Numbered from the stretch's first letter, positions 24,963 to 34,481 are shown. The stretch: DNA of 64,000 nt from Dorea longicatena (GCF_025150085.1 NZ_CP102280.1:2491001-2555000); one strand, 5' to 3'. Notes: a model not told the origin generated them from the letters alone. Translations and numbers: made by a program.

Positions 24963-27074
24963 TTATACTTCAAATATCAGATCTCCGTAAGAAGGCATCG
25001 GCCATGCTTCTTTATCAACAATCATTTCCAGTTTATCAACCGGTGCACGGAGTGCTTCCATAGCAGGTACTACATCGGAGTGATAGAATCTTGCCTGATC
25101 TTCTCCCTCTTCCATAGCTGCTGCCTGATCTGTTACAACCTTCAGTGCTTCCAACGCTTTCTTAGACTCTGCTAATAATCCGGATACTTCTGTCAGAAGT
25201 TCTGCCTGAACAGATGCATCTGCGCCGGCTTCTTTTACTGCAACTACTGTATCTGCAAGTTCTTTCGTATATTTAATAATTGCAGGAATAATCTGTTTGC
25301 TTGCCATATCGATCATAGTACGTGCTTCAATATTGATTGCCTTTGCATAGCTTTCAAATTTGATCTCTGCACGGGATTCCAGCTCAGCTTTTGTAAATAC
25401 TTTGAATTTTTCAAACATATTGATAGCCTTGTCTGTAGTCAGGGCAGGTATTGCTTCTACCATAGATCTGATATTTGGAAGTCCACGTCTTTCAGCTTCC
25501 TCTACCCATGCATCTGAGTATCCATTACCGTCGAATACCACTCTCTGATGCTCTGTCGCATATTTCTTGATCAGGTCATGAACTGCTTCATCAAAGTTAT
25601 CTGCTTTTTCAAGGACATCACAAGCCTCTGAGAATGCTTCTGCAACGATTGTATTCAGTACTACGTTTGGTCCTGCGATTGAATCACGGGAACCTACCAT
25701 ACGGAATTCGAATTTGTTACCTGTGAATGCAAATGGTGATGTTCTGTTACGGTCTGTTGCATCTTTTGCAAGATCCGGAAGTGTGTCAACTCCTGTCTGA
25801 AGTTTTCCACCTTTCAGACTGTGTGTAGCTTCTCCTGTACTGATCAGCTGTTCCAGCACATCTTCTAACTGTTCTCCAAGGAATACAGAAATGATTGCCG
25901 GTGGTGCCTCATTGGCTCCAAGTCTGTGATCATTTCCCGGGTCTGCAGCAGATTCACGAAGAAGATCTGCATGTGTATCTACAGCTTTCAGGATACATGT
26001 AAGTACCAGTAAGAACTGAATATTTTCATGAGGAGTTTTTCCTGGCTCTAACAGATTCTTTCCGTCGTCTGTTGTAAGAGACCAGTTATCATGTTTACCA
26101 GAACCATTGACTCCTGCAAATGGTTTCTCATGAAGTAAGCACTTCATACCATGCTGGCATGCAACTCTCTTCAGAGTCTGCATTACGATATGGTTATGAT
26201 CCAGTGCTACGTTACACTCTGCATAGATTGGTGCAAGTTCATGCTGAGCAGGTGCAACTTCGTTGTGCTGTGTCTTAGATGTTACACCAACTTTCCAGAG
26301 TTCTTCGTTAACATCTTTCATGAATCCTGCGATTCTCTGGCGGATGGTTCCGAAGTAGTGGTCATCTAATTCCTGTCCTTTTGGAGGCATTGCTCCGAAC
26401 AGTGTACGTCCTGTATAGATCAAGTCTTTTCTCTGTAAGAATTTATCTGCATCTACAAGAAAATATTCCTGCTCTGGTCCTACAGAAGGAGTTACTTTCT
26501 TAGATGTTGTATTTCCAAACAATCTTAACAGTCTCAGCGACTGCTCATTGATTGCCTGCATAGAACGAAGAAGTGGAGTTTTCTGATCAAGTGCCTCTCC
26601 TTTGTATGAACAGAATGCTGTCGGGATACAAAGTGTTGCGCCTGCTGCATCATGTCTTACGAATGCTGGTGATGTACAATCCCATGCTGTATATCCTCTT
26701 GCTTCGAATGTTGCACGAAGTCCGCCTGATGGGAATGAAGATGCATCCGGCTCACCTTTGATCAGTTCTTTTCCTGAAAAGCTCATCAGTACTTTTCCAT
26801 TTGGAAGTGGTGCTGAAATAAATGAATCATGCTTTTCAGCAGTTACACCTGTCAGAGGCTGAAACCAGTGAGTATAATGTGTAGCCCCTTTCTCAATTGC
26901 CCATTCTTTCATCTCATGTGCAATTACATCTGCTGTAGCAAGGTCTAATTCCTTACCTTCTTCAATTGTTTTCTTCAGATCCTTATAGACTTTCTTTGGA
27001 AGACGTTCCTGCATTACAGTATCATTGAATACGTCTTCGCCAAATATCTTGGCTACATTAATTGCTTCACTCAT
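24963..27074 (-). CDS. glnN: Glutamine synthetase type III
   Basis: ATP-dependent synthesis of glutamine from glutamate and ammonia, the main route of ammonia assimilation. The 703-residue length is typical of GSIII and much longer than GSI. Family signatures are present: [31 protein letters not shown] (metal/glutamate site) and [20 protein letters not shown]. It is monocistronic, with a terminator behind and an inverted repeat in the leader. GSIII is widespread in Lachnospiraceae and Bacteroidetes. Confidence 0.96.
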   Translation of the reverse strand: MSEAINVAKIFGEDVFNDTVMQERLPKKVYKDLKKTIEEGKELDLATADVIAHEMKEWAIEKGATHYTHWFQPLTGVTAEKHDSFISAPLPNGKVLMSFSGKELIKGEPDASSFPSGGLRATFEARGYTAWDCTSPAFVRHDAAGATLCIPTAFCSYKGEALDQKTPLLRSMQAINEQSLRLLRLFGNTTSKKVTPSVGPEQEYFLVDADKFLQRKDLIYTGRTLFGAMPPKGQELDDHYFGTIRQRIAGFMKDVNEELWKVGVTSKTQHNEVAPAQHELAPIYAECNVALDHNHIVMQTLKRVACQHGMKCLLHEKPFAGVNGSGKHDNWSLTTDDGKNLLEPGKTPHENIQFLLVLTCILKAVDTHADLLRESAADPGNDHRLGANEAPPAIISVFLGEQLEDVLEQLISTGEATHSLKGGKLQTGVDTLPDLAKDATDRNRTSPFAFTGNKFEFRMVGSRDSIAGPNVVLNTIVAEAFSEACDVLEKADNFDEAVHDLIKKYATEHQRVVFDGNGYSDAWVEEAERRGLPNIRSMVEAIPALTTDKAINMFEKFKVFTKAELESRAEIKFESYAKAINIEARTMIDMASKQIIPAIIKYTKELADTVVAVKEAGADASVQAELLTEVSGLLAESKKALEALKVVTDQAAAMEEGEDQARFYHSDVVPAMEALRAPVDKLEMIVDKEAWPMPSYGDLIFEV

Positions 27075-27122
27075 GTCTCCTCGTTTCCTTTCTCATTGTT
27101 ATTTATAGTATAAGTTTCACAC

Positions 27123-27171
27123 TATGGTATACATAAAATCTGTTGTATGTACTTTCTGTGCATACCATGAT
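27123..27171. promoter_or_regulatory. Inverted repeat in the GSIII leader/fba 3' region
   Basis: ATGGTATACA near 27123 and TGCATACCAT near 27160 form an inverted repeat with 10-base arms (one difference) about 30 bases apart, upstream of the GSIII start and downstream of the fba terminator. It could be an operator for nitrogen control or, in part, the fourth copy of the post-terminator motif. Function unknown. Confidence 0.4.
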
Positions 27172-27178
27172 ATGAAAA

Positions 27179-27206
27179 AAGGCACTCCAACTTCCGTTGG
27201 AACGCC
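27179..27206 (-). terminator. Terminator of fba
   Basis: Minus-strand stem GGCGTTCCAAC/GTTGGAGTGCC with a GGAA tetraloop, then TTTTTT. Confidence 0.9.
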
Positions 27207-27270
27207 TTTGTTCTTCCTATGCCAGTTAGTATAACTCAACCAGTCAAAAAAGGCAAGTGAAAATTTTTAA

Positions 27271-28137
27271 TTATTCAGCTTTTCCTACTGAACCAAATAA
27301 TTCCATCTTCTCTTTAACTGTTGCCTGGATAGCTTCAGCACCTGGTTTCAGGAGTTTACGAGGATCGTATCCTTTTCCTTCCAGATCTTTTCCTGCTTCA
27401 ATATATTTACGTGTAGCATCAGCGAATGACAGCTGGCACTCTGTATTAACATTAATCTTAGCAACTCCGAGACTGATTGCTTTCTTAATCATATCGTCCG
27501 GAATTCCTGTACCACCGTGAAGAACTAATGGCATTTTTCCTGTCAGCTGCTGAACAGCATCCAGAGTCTCAAAGCTTAATCCTTCCCAGTTAGCCGGGTA
27601 TTTTCCATGAATATTACCGATACCAGCTGCAAGCATGTCAACACCGAGATCAGCAATCATCTTACACTCGTTAGGATCAGCACATTCACCTCTACCGATA
27701 ACTCCGTCTTCTTCTCCACCGATAGATCCTACTTCGGCTTCGATAGACATTCCTTTTTCTCTGCAGATAGCGATAAGTTCTCTTGTCTTCTCTACGTTCT
27801 CTTCAATTGGATATTTAGATCCGTCGAACATGATTGAAGAAAATCCTGCATCAATACATTTTTTACATCCTTCGTATGTTCCGTGGTCAAGGTGTAATGC
27901 TACAGGAACTGTGATGTTAAGTTCTTCCATCATAGCTTTAACCATAGCTGCTACAGTCTTGAATCCTGTCATGTATTTTCCAGCCCCCTCAGATACACCT
28001 AAGATAACTGGTGACTTTAACTCTTCTGCTGTAAGGAGAATAGATTTTGTCCACTCTAAGTTGTTGATGTTAAACTGTCCTACTGCGTAATGACCTTCTA
28101 CTGCCTTATCGAGCATTTCTTTTGCTGATACTAACAT
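27271..28137 (-). CDS. fba: Class II fructose-1,6-bisphosphate aldolase
   Basis: Zinc-dependent cleavage of fructose-1,6-bisphosphate to DHAP and glyceraldehyde-3-phosphate in glycolysis. The 288-residue protein has the metal site HLDHGTYEGC near residue 85, EAEVGSIGGEEDG near 135, GNIHGKYP and LVLHGGTGIPDD near 210. Length and motifs fit the B. subtilis FbaA type. A paralogous tagatose-bisphosphate aldolase is possible but no partner genes support it. It ends at a strong terminator. Confidence 0.94.
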   Translation of the reverse strand: MLVSAKEMLDKAVEGHYAVGQFNINNLEWTKSILLTAEELKSPVILGVSEGAGKYMTGFKTVAAMVKAMMEELNITVPVALHLDHGTYEGCKKCIDAGFSSIMFDGSKYPIEENVEKTRELIAICREKGMSIEAEVGSIGGEEDGVIGRGECADPNECKMIADLGVDMLAAGIGNIHGKYPANWEGLSFETLDAVQQLTGKMPLVLHGGTGIPDDMIKKAISLGVAKINVNTECQLSFADATRKYIEAGKDLEGKGYDPRKLLKPGAEAIQATVKEKMELFGSVGKAE

Positions 28138-28223
28138 ATGTTATTCCTCCAATTCTTGATGCCATAAGTATTACTACTTTCACTATGACAAATTTGTTTC
28201 ACTTGCATTATATATCATAACTT

Positions 28224-29033
28224 CTAAAAAAACAAGAAACTTATCCGGCCAATTATGAAAACGGCAAGATATATCAAGATAACAATGTATCCTGCCCTGT
28301 CTTCTTTTTTATATGTCAACGGATACATTCTTGAAGTTTCTGTGCTTCCGGTATATCCCCGCGCTTCCATCGCCATAGCCAGATCCGATGATCTCCTGAC
28401 CGTCATCAGAAACAGCGGAAACAATAACGTCATAACCCCTTTACATTTTTCGACAACATTTCCCTCTTCAAACCTTGCACCTCTTGCCGCCTGTGCATCC
28501 ATCAACACATTTAACTCTTCCAGCATAATCGGGATAAAACGAAATGCTATCATCACGATCACTGCCATCTCATGTACCGGGACTCCAATCTTCCCCAATC
28601 CCGAAAAAGCCTTCTCCAGACCATCTGCCAGTTCTTTCGGCGTTGAAGTGTAAGAAAGCAGAGACGCACCTGTGATCATCAAAGCTATCCTTGCTGTCAT
28701 CTGCACTGCTTTCCATATTCCCTGTTTTGTTATGGTAAATATCCAAACAGATGCGACCGCATCTCCCGGTGTATACAGCATACGGAACAGAAAAGTAAAG
28801 CAAAGCAGAACAAGAATTCCTCTTAATCCTTTTAACAAATATCCCACTGGAACTCTTGCAAGCCTATAAAGAACCAGCATTACAATCAGACATCCGAGAT
28901 ACCACCAGACATTTTTTACAAGAAATAAAGAAATAATATAAACCAGAACTCCCATCAGTTTTGTTCTCGGATCCATCCGGTGAATCACAGATTCCGAATC
29001 ATAATATCTTCCAATCGTAATATCCCGAATCAT
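28224..29033 (-). CDS. ecfT: ECF transporter transmembrane component EcfT
   Basis: Membrane scaffold that couples the two ATPases to a substrate-binding S component. The 269-residue protein has five to six membrane helices and the two Ala-Arg-Gly coupling motifs, AQAARGARF near 175 and AMEARGYTG near 220. It overlaps ecfA2 by 4 bases, forming an operon ecfS-ecfA1-ecfA2-ecfT. Confidence 0.93.
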   Translation of the reverse strand: MIRDITIGRYYDSESVIHRMDPRTKLMGVLVYIISLFLVKNVWWYLGCLIVMLVLYRLARVPVGYLLKGLRGILVLLCFTFLFRMLYTPGDAVASVWIFTITKQGIWKAVQMTARIALMITGASLLSYTSTPKELADGLEKAFSGLGKIGVPVHEMAVIVMIAFRFIPIMLEELNVLMDAQAARGARFEEGNVVEKCKGVMTLLFPLFLMTVRRSSDLAMAMEARGYTGSTETSRMYPLTYKKEDRAGYIVILIYLAVFIIGRISFLFF

Positions 29034-29887
29034 CTTTCCTTCTCTCCTTTAAATATTCTCACCAGCATCTCTTCAGCATCCGCTATATTGATTGCCGGCC
29101 TCGACAAAGGCAGACCTTCCTGTATCAGCGAATATGTCAAATGCGTAATCTGCGGGATTCCTATATGCATTTCTTCTAACTCTTCCACTCTTCCATATAC
29201 TTCTTCCGGAGTGCCATCCATTGCGATCTTTCCTTCATGCATCACCCATACCCGATTAGCAAATTGAGCTACATCTTCCATATGGTGCGAAACCAATACA
29301 ATTGCATTATTTCGTTCTTTCCTTATCCTGCACAACAACTCGAATATTTCATTTTTTGTTTCAGGATCAAGTCCTGCTGCCGGTTCGTCTAACACCAATA
29401 TCTCCGGCTGCATCGCCAGTACTCCCGCAATCGCAACGCATCGTTTCTGACCTCCCGAAAGTTCCATCGGACTCAAATGATAATACTCTTTTGAGATTCC
29501 GACAAGCTCCAGACTTTCTACTGCAGACTTTTCAGCCTCTTCTTCACTCATTCCAAGATTCAGCGGCCCATACATAACATCTTTCAGAATCGTCCTGCCA
29601 AATAATTGCTGCTCCGGATACTGAAATACAAGACCAACTTCTTTTCTTAATTTTGAAATCGGATATTTTTTACTATATATATTTTCCCCATTGAAAAAGA
29701 TCTCTCCCGATTCCGCCTTCAGCAGACCATTCAGATGCTTGATCAATGTTGTCTTTCCCGACCCGGATGTACCAATCAGTCCTATAAAATCATGTTCTCT
29801 AATCTCAAATGAGACATCTTTCAAAACATCTATCTTCCCTTTTGCCGAATCTGAATAAGAAAATGTGATATGTTTACCTTGCAGCAT
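29030..29887 (-). CDS. ecfA2: ECF transporter ATPase EcfA2
   Basis: ATP-binding subunit of 285 residues with Walker A GTSGSGKTTL, signature LSGGQKRC and Walker B ILVLDEPAAGLD. The ATG at 29887 is preferred over a GTG at 29902 because GGAGG lies eight bases before it. The start overlaps the ecfA1 3' end by 14 bases, so translation is coupled. Confidence 0.93.
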   Translation of the reverse strand: MLQGKHITFSYSDSAKGKIDVLKDVSFEIREHDFIGLIGTSGSGKTTLIKHLNGLLKAESGEIFFNGENIYSKKYPISKLRKEVGLVFQYPEQQLFGRTILKDVMYGPLNLGMSEEEAEKSAVESLELVGISKEYYHLSPMELSGGQKRCVAIAGVLAMQPEILVLDEPAAGLDPETKNEIFELLCRIRKERNNAIVLVSHHMEDVAQFANRVWVMHEGKIAMDGTPEEVYGRVEELEEMHIGIPQITHLTYSLIQEGLPLSRPAINIADAEEMLVRIFKGEKER

Positions 29888-30752
29888 CCTTTTTGCCTCC
29901 ACATTTACTTCTGTATAATTTCACGATTTTTTCGATCATTTCCTGTTCCTGTAAAACCGGACCCTCTAATCCAATTTGCTGTTTTTCTAATCTCATTCCC
30001 AACTCTACAACCGGCGGAATATCCATTTTTGCCTTTTTTAACAATTCGTAATCCGCAAATATTTTCTTCGGAATGTCATCCCCGATGATTTTCCCATCCT
30101 TCATCAATACAATACGGTCTGCATCTACTACTTCATCCGTGTGATGCGTAATCAGAATAATCGTCATTTCTTCTTTTCGATTCAATTCTTTCACGATATT
30201 TATTACTTCTTTTCTTGAATCCGGATCAAGCATAGCTGTCGGTTCATCTAACACCAGACATGCCGGAAGTCCTGCCAGCGCATCGGCCGTTGCCAGTCTC
30301 TGTTTTTGTCCGCCGGATAATCTGGAAGGTGACGCCTTTCTCCGATCCCACAGCTTCACTTTTCGCAAAACAGTTTCTACAATTTTTCTTATTTTTTCCG
30401 GTTCTATATTTTTGTTTTCCGGACCAAATGCAACATCTTCTTCTACACTCGTCCCAATGATCTGGTTATCCGGATTCTGAAATACCATGCCAACCTGACT
30501 TCTGATTTCCCAGAGCCTTTCTTTTGCATGTGTATCTTTCCCGTCAATCCATACCGTTCCTTCATTCGGAAGCAGCAGTACATTTAAATGTTTTGCCAAT
30601 GTAGACTTTCCGGAACCATTCGGTCCTAAAATTGCCACAAACTGACCAGACGGAATATCTAATGATATTCCGTCCAATACTGTCTTCTCACTTTTTGTAT
30701 TTTCATCTTTCCATATCGTATACTTATGTACCAGATTTTCAATCTTTATCAT
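29874..30752 (-). CDS. ecfA1: ECF transporter ATPase EcfA1
   Basis: 292-residue ABC ATPase with Walker A GPNGSGKSTL, signature RLSGGQKQRL, Walker B CLVLDEPTAMLD and the H-loop ITHHTDE. It pairs with EcfA2 as the usual heterodimer. It starts 7 bases after the S component gene. Confidence 0.94.
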   Translation of the reverse strand: MIKIENLVHKYTIWKDENTKSEKTVLDGISLDIPSGQFVAILGPNGSGKSTLAKHLNVLLLPNEGTVWIDGKDTHAKERLWEIRSQVGMVFQNPDNQIIGTSVEEDVAFGPENKNIEPEKIRKIVETVLRKVKLWDRRKASPSRLSGGQKQRLATADALAGLPACLVLDEPTAMLDPDSRKEVINIVKELNRKEEMTIILITHHTDEVVDADRIVLMKDGKIIGDDIPKKIFADYELLKKAKMDIPPVVELGMRLEKQQIGLEGPVLQEQEMIEKIVKLYRSKCGGKKDAAR

Positions 30753-30759
30753 ATGAGAT

Positions 30760-31320
30760 TTATGCCTCTTTCTTAAAATTATCCATGAATCTCATCGGCA
30801 TTGCCTTAATGAGCAGGCATCCAATAATACATGTTCCGATCTTATCGATTAAGTTTGATGCAACATTTCTAAGGAATGAAGCCTGGAAAATTGTTTTTCC
30901 GCCCTGTACCAGTGACATTACCAGCATATCAGATACAGATCCATTCAGTCCACCATATACATAGATTCCGATTGGTGTTCCAATTGCCGGGCAGATAAAG
31001 CTAAGCGCAATACCTGTAATCACTGCTGGTACGATTCCAAATTTCCATTTTTTTGCCACAAGACCTACGATCAGACCGACTGCCATATTTACCAGACAGA
31101 ATGGGATATCTGACACACTGTAGATCAGCCCCGTAATAATATTGCTCAATGCTCCTACAATGATTCCCGGTACCGGACCAAGAATTGCTGCGGAAAGCAC
31201 AGTTCCCAGTGTATCCAGATATAACGGGATTCCCAGTGCCGATGTGATAATTCCAAGCACGATGTTCATTGCTACTGCAACACCGCAAAAAGTTGTTACA
31301 TAGACTTTTCTGTTTTTCAT
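30760..31320 (-). CDS. ECF transporter S component (CD3073-like, substrate unknown)
   Basis: A 186-residue membrane protein with about six helices and the glycine-rich GPVPGIIVGALSNIITGLI region characteristic of ECF S components. It resembles the C. difficile CD3073-type S component. It is co-encoded with its own EcfA1A2T module, so this is a dedicated (group I) importer. The upstream partner is a TudS-like desulfidase, which suggests a sulfur-containing small molecule such as a thiolated nucleobase as substrate; this is inference. Confidence 0.82.
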   Translation of the reverse strand: MKNRKVYVTTFCGVAVAMNIVLGIITSALGIPLYLDTLGTVLSAAILGPVPGIIVGALSNIITGLIYSVSDIPFCLVNMAVGLIVGLVAKKWKFGIVPAVITGIALSFICPAIGTPIGIYVYGGLNGSVSDMLVMSLVQGGKTIFQASFLRNVASNLIDKIGTCIIGCLLIKAMPMRFMDNFKKEA

Positions 31321-31347
31321 TTTGTTCTCCTCTTTTCTCTCTAACCT

Positions 31348-31887
31348 TTAGTTGTTCAGCAGTTGCACTGCTTCTTTCATCGTCACAATAGGAATTTTCA
31401 TATTTCTTTTTTGAAGTTCTTTTTCCAGTACTTCCATATACACACCCGGATTTTCTGTCATTTTCAGAGATTTCTGAATGTCCTGTATTCTTTTTTCATC
31501 CGTACCAATCTCACCTTTCCATTCTCCTTCACAGGTCAGATGATATCCACAGTTCGGACTGCCCTCTACAGAAACAATCCCCAGAACATGGAATTTTTCC
31601 ACATGTTGTGCGTATTCCTGCAACTGAAGCAGAACCGGTTCAAGAATTTTACGGCATTGTTCCATGTAAAATGGATGTTGAAACTGGTTCTTCACATGTC
31701 CCCATCTTTGAGATCCATACATAATAAATTCCGGACAAGGCAATTGAAGCAGCTGTACATCTTTTTTCAAAATAAGCTGCATCAGTTCTTCACGGATTTT
31801 ATATTCTTCAGCCAGCTCAGCTTCATCCTGTTCTACTTTTGCCGCATTATTCAAAATACAATGAGATACTATCAAAAGATTTTTCAT
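31348..31887 (-). CDS. TudS-related putative desulfidase (CD3072-like)
   Basis: A 179-residue protein beginning MKNLLIVSHCILNNAAKV, with further cysteines in QLPCPEF and SPNCGYHL. This cysteine pattern matches the DUF523/TudS thiouracil desulfidase superfamily, in which three Cys hold a 4Fe-4S cluster whose free iron accepts the sulfur. It is the first gene of the ECF operon, 27 bases before the S component. The predicted role is removal of sulfur from the imported compound; the substrate is unverified. Confidence 0.78.
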   Translation of the reverse strand: MKNLLIVSHCILNNAAKVEQDEAELAEEYKIREELMQLILKKDVQLLQLPCPEFIMYGSQRWGHVKNQFQHPFYMEQCRKILEPVLLQLQEYAQHVEKFHVLGIVSVEGSPNCGYHLTCEGEWKGEIGTDEKRIQDIQKSLKMTENPGVYMEVLEKELQKRNMKIPIVTMKEAVQLLNN

Positions 31888-31969
31888 AATTCCTATTCCT
31901 TTCTGACTGCTTCAATAGTAGCATTTATTGTCTGTTTGTTGAAATTGTTTTTCTTTATATAAAGGGTAT

Positions 31970-31990
31970 ATTATAGATTTCATCTATAAT
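31970..31990. promoter_or_regulatory. 21-base perfect palindrome upstream of the desulfidase-ECF operon
   Basis: ATTATAGAT-TTC-ATCTATAAT lies about 85 bases before the desulfidase start. TATAAT within it could be the operon's -10, so a bound regulator would block the promoter. No regulator gene is adjacent. Confidence 0.6.
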
Positions 31991-32093
31991 ATTAATAAAT
32001 AAATTTTATTAGATTTGCTTCGAGTATTTTAGTGATATACCGAGAACTTATCCTCAGCCTTTTCTCTTACATACTTAGATTAAAAAGAAAAAA

Positions 32094-32121
32094 AAGATCT
32101 ACAGAACATTCTGCAGATCTT
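32094..32121 (-). terminator. Terminator after tRNA-Glu(CTC)
   Basis: Minus-strand stem AAGATCTGCAGAA/TTCTGTAGATCTT with one mismatch followed by TTTTTT. Confidence 0.88.
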
Positions 32122-32127
32122 CATCAG

Positions 32128-32199
32128 TGACTCCGAGGGGAATCGAACCCCTGATTCCAGCGTGAGAGGCTAGCGTCTTGACCGCTTGACCACGGAGCC
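32128..32199 (-). tRNA. tRNA-Glu (anticodon CTC)
   Basis: Acceptor GGCTCCG/CGGAGTC, anticodon loop CTCTCAC between CTAGC/GCTGG gives anticodon CTC; GGTTCGATTCC T-loop. Stands alone with its own promoter and terminator. Confidence 0.92.
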
Positions 32200-32208
32200 A
32201 TTTGTTTG

Positions 32209-32251
32209 GTACTTGCCTAGTATAGCAAGGATTTTGCAAAAAGGCAAGTAC
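32209..32251 (-). promoter_or_regulatory. tRNA-Glu promoter framed by a 10-base inverted repeat
   Basis: Minus strand TTGCCT (32247-32242), 17-base spacer, TATACT (32224-32219). The arms GTACTTGCCT at 32209-32218 and AGGCAAGTAC at 32242-32251 are perfect complements, so the -35 sits in one arm and the other lies just past the -10. Confidence 0.78.
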
Positions 32252-32301
32252 TTTTTTTAATTTTTTTAAATTTTTTGGATTTTTCTACAATTCATGGATT
32301 T

Positions 32302-33213
32302 TTAGTCTTCTTCATGCGTTCCCGGAACCATGATCTGAAGCTCTTTATTCAAGTTCTCAATCACAACCTCATCATGTTCACCGCCGAATTCCCCATCCAG
32401 TGTCCACGGAATCTCCTCAATCGATTCAAACATGATCCGTCCGCTCTTGAACGTATACATATATTTGGAATCCATCTGCTGAATCATCAGTGCAGCAATA
32501 ATCTCCTGTAATTCGATCGGATTCTTTGGTGTCTTGATCAACGTTACTTCAAACACGCCATCATCAAACCCCACCTGTTTTCCGACCAGATTACGGAATC
32601 CGCCGACTGATCTGGAATTCGTAACCATACCATATACGAATTCATCTTCGATCACTTCATCATCATGTGTTACTTTCACTTTGTAAGAAGGAATGTTGAA
32701 CAGACGCTTCGCCCCTTCCAGAACATACGCCAAATGTCCCAATACATTTTTCATTGACTGTTTGGTCTGGTACGATACATCCGTAAAAAGTCCAAATGCC
32801 GCAATATACACAAAAATATCATCATTAAATCTTCCTGCGTCGCAGGAAAATACCTCTCCATTCACAGCATTATCTGCCGCTTCCAGCAAACCTCTCGGGA
32901 TGTGAAGACTGCTTGCAAAGTCATTCGTTGTTCCGGTCGGGATATAGCCGATCGGATCCCTCTTATCCCTGTCTCGCTTCATCATACCGGTCACAACTTC
33001 ATCAAGCGTTCCGTCTCCTCCGCTGCACACGACCAGATCATATTCGTTTGAGTCATATTTTTTAATCTTTTTATAGGCATCACGGTATGCCTGCGTCGGA
33101 TATGCTACAACCTCATATCCCGCTTTCACAAAGATATCAATAACATCTGCAAGTTTCGGTTTTAAAAGTTCTTTTCCTGCATGTGGATTATAGATAAAAA
33201 GCAAACGCTTCAT
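32302..33213 (-). CDS. YegS/BmrU-family lipid kinase
   Basis: A 303-residue diacylglycerol-kinase-like protein. It begins LFIYNPHAGK, contains the catalytic nucleotide loop CSGGDGTLDEV near 65 and PTGTTNDFA near 90. Family members phosphorylate diacylglycerol or related lipids at the membrane. The ATG at 33213 is preferred over one at 33219 from the spacing to GGAGGAGG. No operon partner. Confidence 0.9.
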   Translation of the reverse strand: MKRLLFIYNPHAGKELLKPKLADVIDIFVKAGYEVVAYPTQAYRDAYKKIKKYDSNEYDLVVCSGGDGTLDEVVTGMMKRDRDKRDPIGYIPTGTTNDFASSLHIPRGLLEAADNAVNGEVFSCDAGRFNDDIFVYIAAFGLFTDVSYQTKQSMKNVLGHLAYVLEGAKRLFNIPSYKVKVTHDDEVIEDEFVYGMVTNSRSVGGFRNLVGKQVGFDDGVFEVTLIKTPKNPIELQEIIAALMIQQMDSKYMYTFKSGRIMFESIEEIPWTLDGEFGGEHDEVVIENLNKELQIMVPGTHEED

Positions 33214-33317
33214 AAACATTCCTCCTCCTTATCTTTCTTAATAACGAAGAGGCTATTGCAACTTCCATCACAACGGCCCCTTTATTTTACATATCGTTTC
33301 TATATTATTCTCCCGTA

Positions 33318-33575
33318 TTACTTCTGTGCTCCAAGAAATGTTGCCACACCACTTACGGCTGCATCTTCATCCTGGCCATCTGCTATGATCGTAACATCCT
33401 CACCTTTCTGAAGTTTCAGGCTCATCATCCCCATAATACTTTTTGCGTTAATCTTTTTGCTTCCCATCAGAATGTATACCTGGCTCGCGTACTGGCTTGC
33501 TTCCTGTACAAGATGAGCCACCGGACGGTCTTCCATGTCCATATTGTTTTGAATGGTAACAGGCTTTCTAATCAT
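33318..33575 (-). CDS. crh: HPr-like protein lacking the catalytic histidine (Crh-like)
   Basis: An 85-residue HPr fold. At position 15, where PTS HPr carries the phosphorylated His, this protein has Glu (MDMEDRPVA), so it cannot relay phosphate to sugars. Ser46, the HPr kinase target, is kept in AKSIMGMMSL. This matches the logic of B. subtilis Crh (Gln15, Ser46), and the position after whiA is the same as in yvcJ-yvcK-yvcL-crh. A signalling role with CcpA is inferred. The start overlaps whiA by 8 bases. Confidence 0.85.
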   Translation of the reverse strand: MIRKPVTIQNNMDMEDRPVAHLVQEASQYASQVYILMGSKKINAKSIMGMMSLKLQKGEDVTIIADGQDEDAAVSGVATFLGAQK

Positions 33576-34473
33576 AACGACTTGCTCCTCCTTGCTGTTC
33601 CCTTAACCCTTGTGCTATTTCACTTAACTTCCTGAGTCGATGATTAACCCCTGATTTACCAAGCGGGCTTGCCATCAGTTGACCCAGTTCTTTCAAAGCT
33701 GCTTCCGGATACGCCAGACGCGTAAGGGCAACGTCTCTTAATCCCTCCGGCAACTTATCAAAACCGATCTGATCTCTGATATATGTAATATCCTCCATCT
33801 GCCTTACTGCAGCAGATACGGTTTTATTAATATTAGCCGTCTCACAATTTACTTTACGGTTCACTGAATTGCGCATCTCTTTCACAATACGTACATTCTC
33901 CAGTTCCATCAGAGCCACATGTGCTTCCATCACATTCAGCATATCTACAATCTGTGACCCTTCTTTCAGATATACCACATATGTTCTTTTACGCTGAACG
34001 ATCTTGGCATCCACGCCAAAACTGTTCATCATCTCTTTCAGATGTTCTGCCTGATTCTCATCATTGCAGACAATTTCAAAATGATAGGACTTACTTGGAT
34101 CACTCATAGACCCCGATGCAATAAATGCCCCTCTTATATATGCCCTTTTACAGCAGACTGCCTGCACGATCGTGTCACGTATCGCCAGCAATTCTTCACC
34201 TTTTGCGTAAATATAATAGCTGTAGTTATCCTTTCCCGTATTTCTGCGGACTACGACATCAGTTTTTATATTAAACGTTTTTACCAATAATGTAAAGCAT
34301 TTTCTCGCAACTCCAAGATTTTCCGTATGCACCTTAAGGCAGCATACACCTCCGTGTCCCACCTTAAATTCTCCCGCCATGTGAACAATTGCCGATAATT
34401 CCGCAATATCACAATGTCTCGCACGGGCATAATGCTCTAACAATTCTTCTTTAACTTTTCCAGAAAATGACAT
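33568..34473 (-). CDS. whiA: DNA-binding protein WhiA
   Basis: 301 residues: an N-terminal LAGLIDADG-like domain (CDIAELSAIVHMAG; GAFIASGSMSDPSKSYHFE) and a C-terminal HTH (about 225-290, ALKELGQLMASPLGKSGVNHRL). WhiA influences cell division and chromosome segregation in Bacillus. It lies directly after rapZ, without the yvcK/mgfK gene that usually separates them. Confidence 0.95.
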   Translation of the reverse strand: MSFSGKVKEELLEHYARARHCDIAELSAIVHMAGEFKVGHGGVCCLKVHTENLGVARKCFTLLVKTFNIKTDVVVRRNTGKDNYSYYIYAKGEELLAIRDTIVQAVCCKRAYIRGAFIASGSMSDPSKSYHFEIVCNDENQAEHLKEMMNSFGVDAKIVQRKRTYVVYLKEGSQIVDMLNVMEAHVALMELENVRIVKEMRNSVNRKVNCETANINKTVSAAVRQMEDITYIRDQIGFDKLPEGLRDVALTRLAYPEAALKELGQLMASPLGKSGVNHRLRKLSEIAQGLREQQGGASRYD

Positions 34474-34481
34474 CTGATCTT

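Noticed and set aside
27075..27270. Glutamine riboswitch or T-box in the GSIII leader
   Set aside because: No glnA-motif core or T-box sequence (TGGNACC) was found; only an inverted repeat is present.
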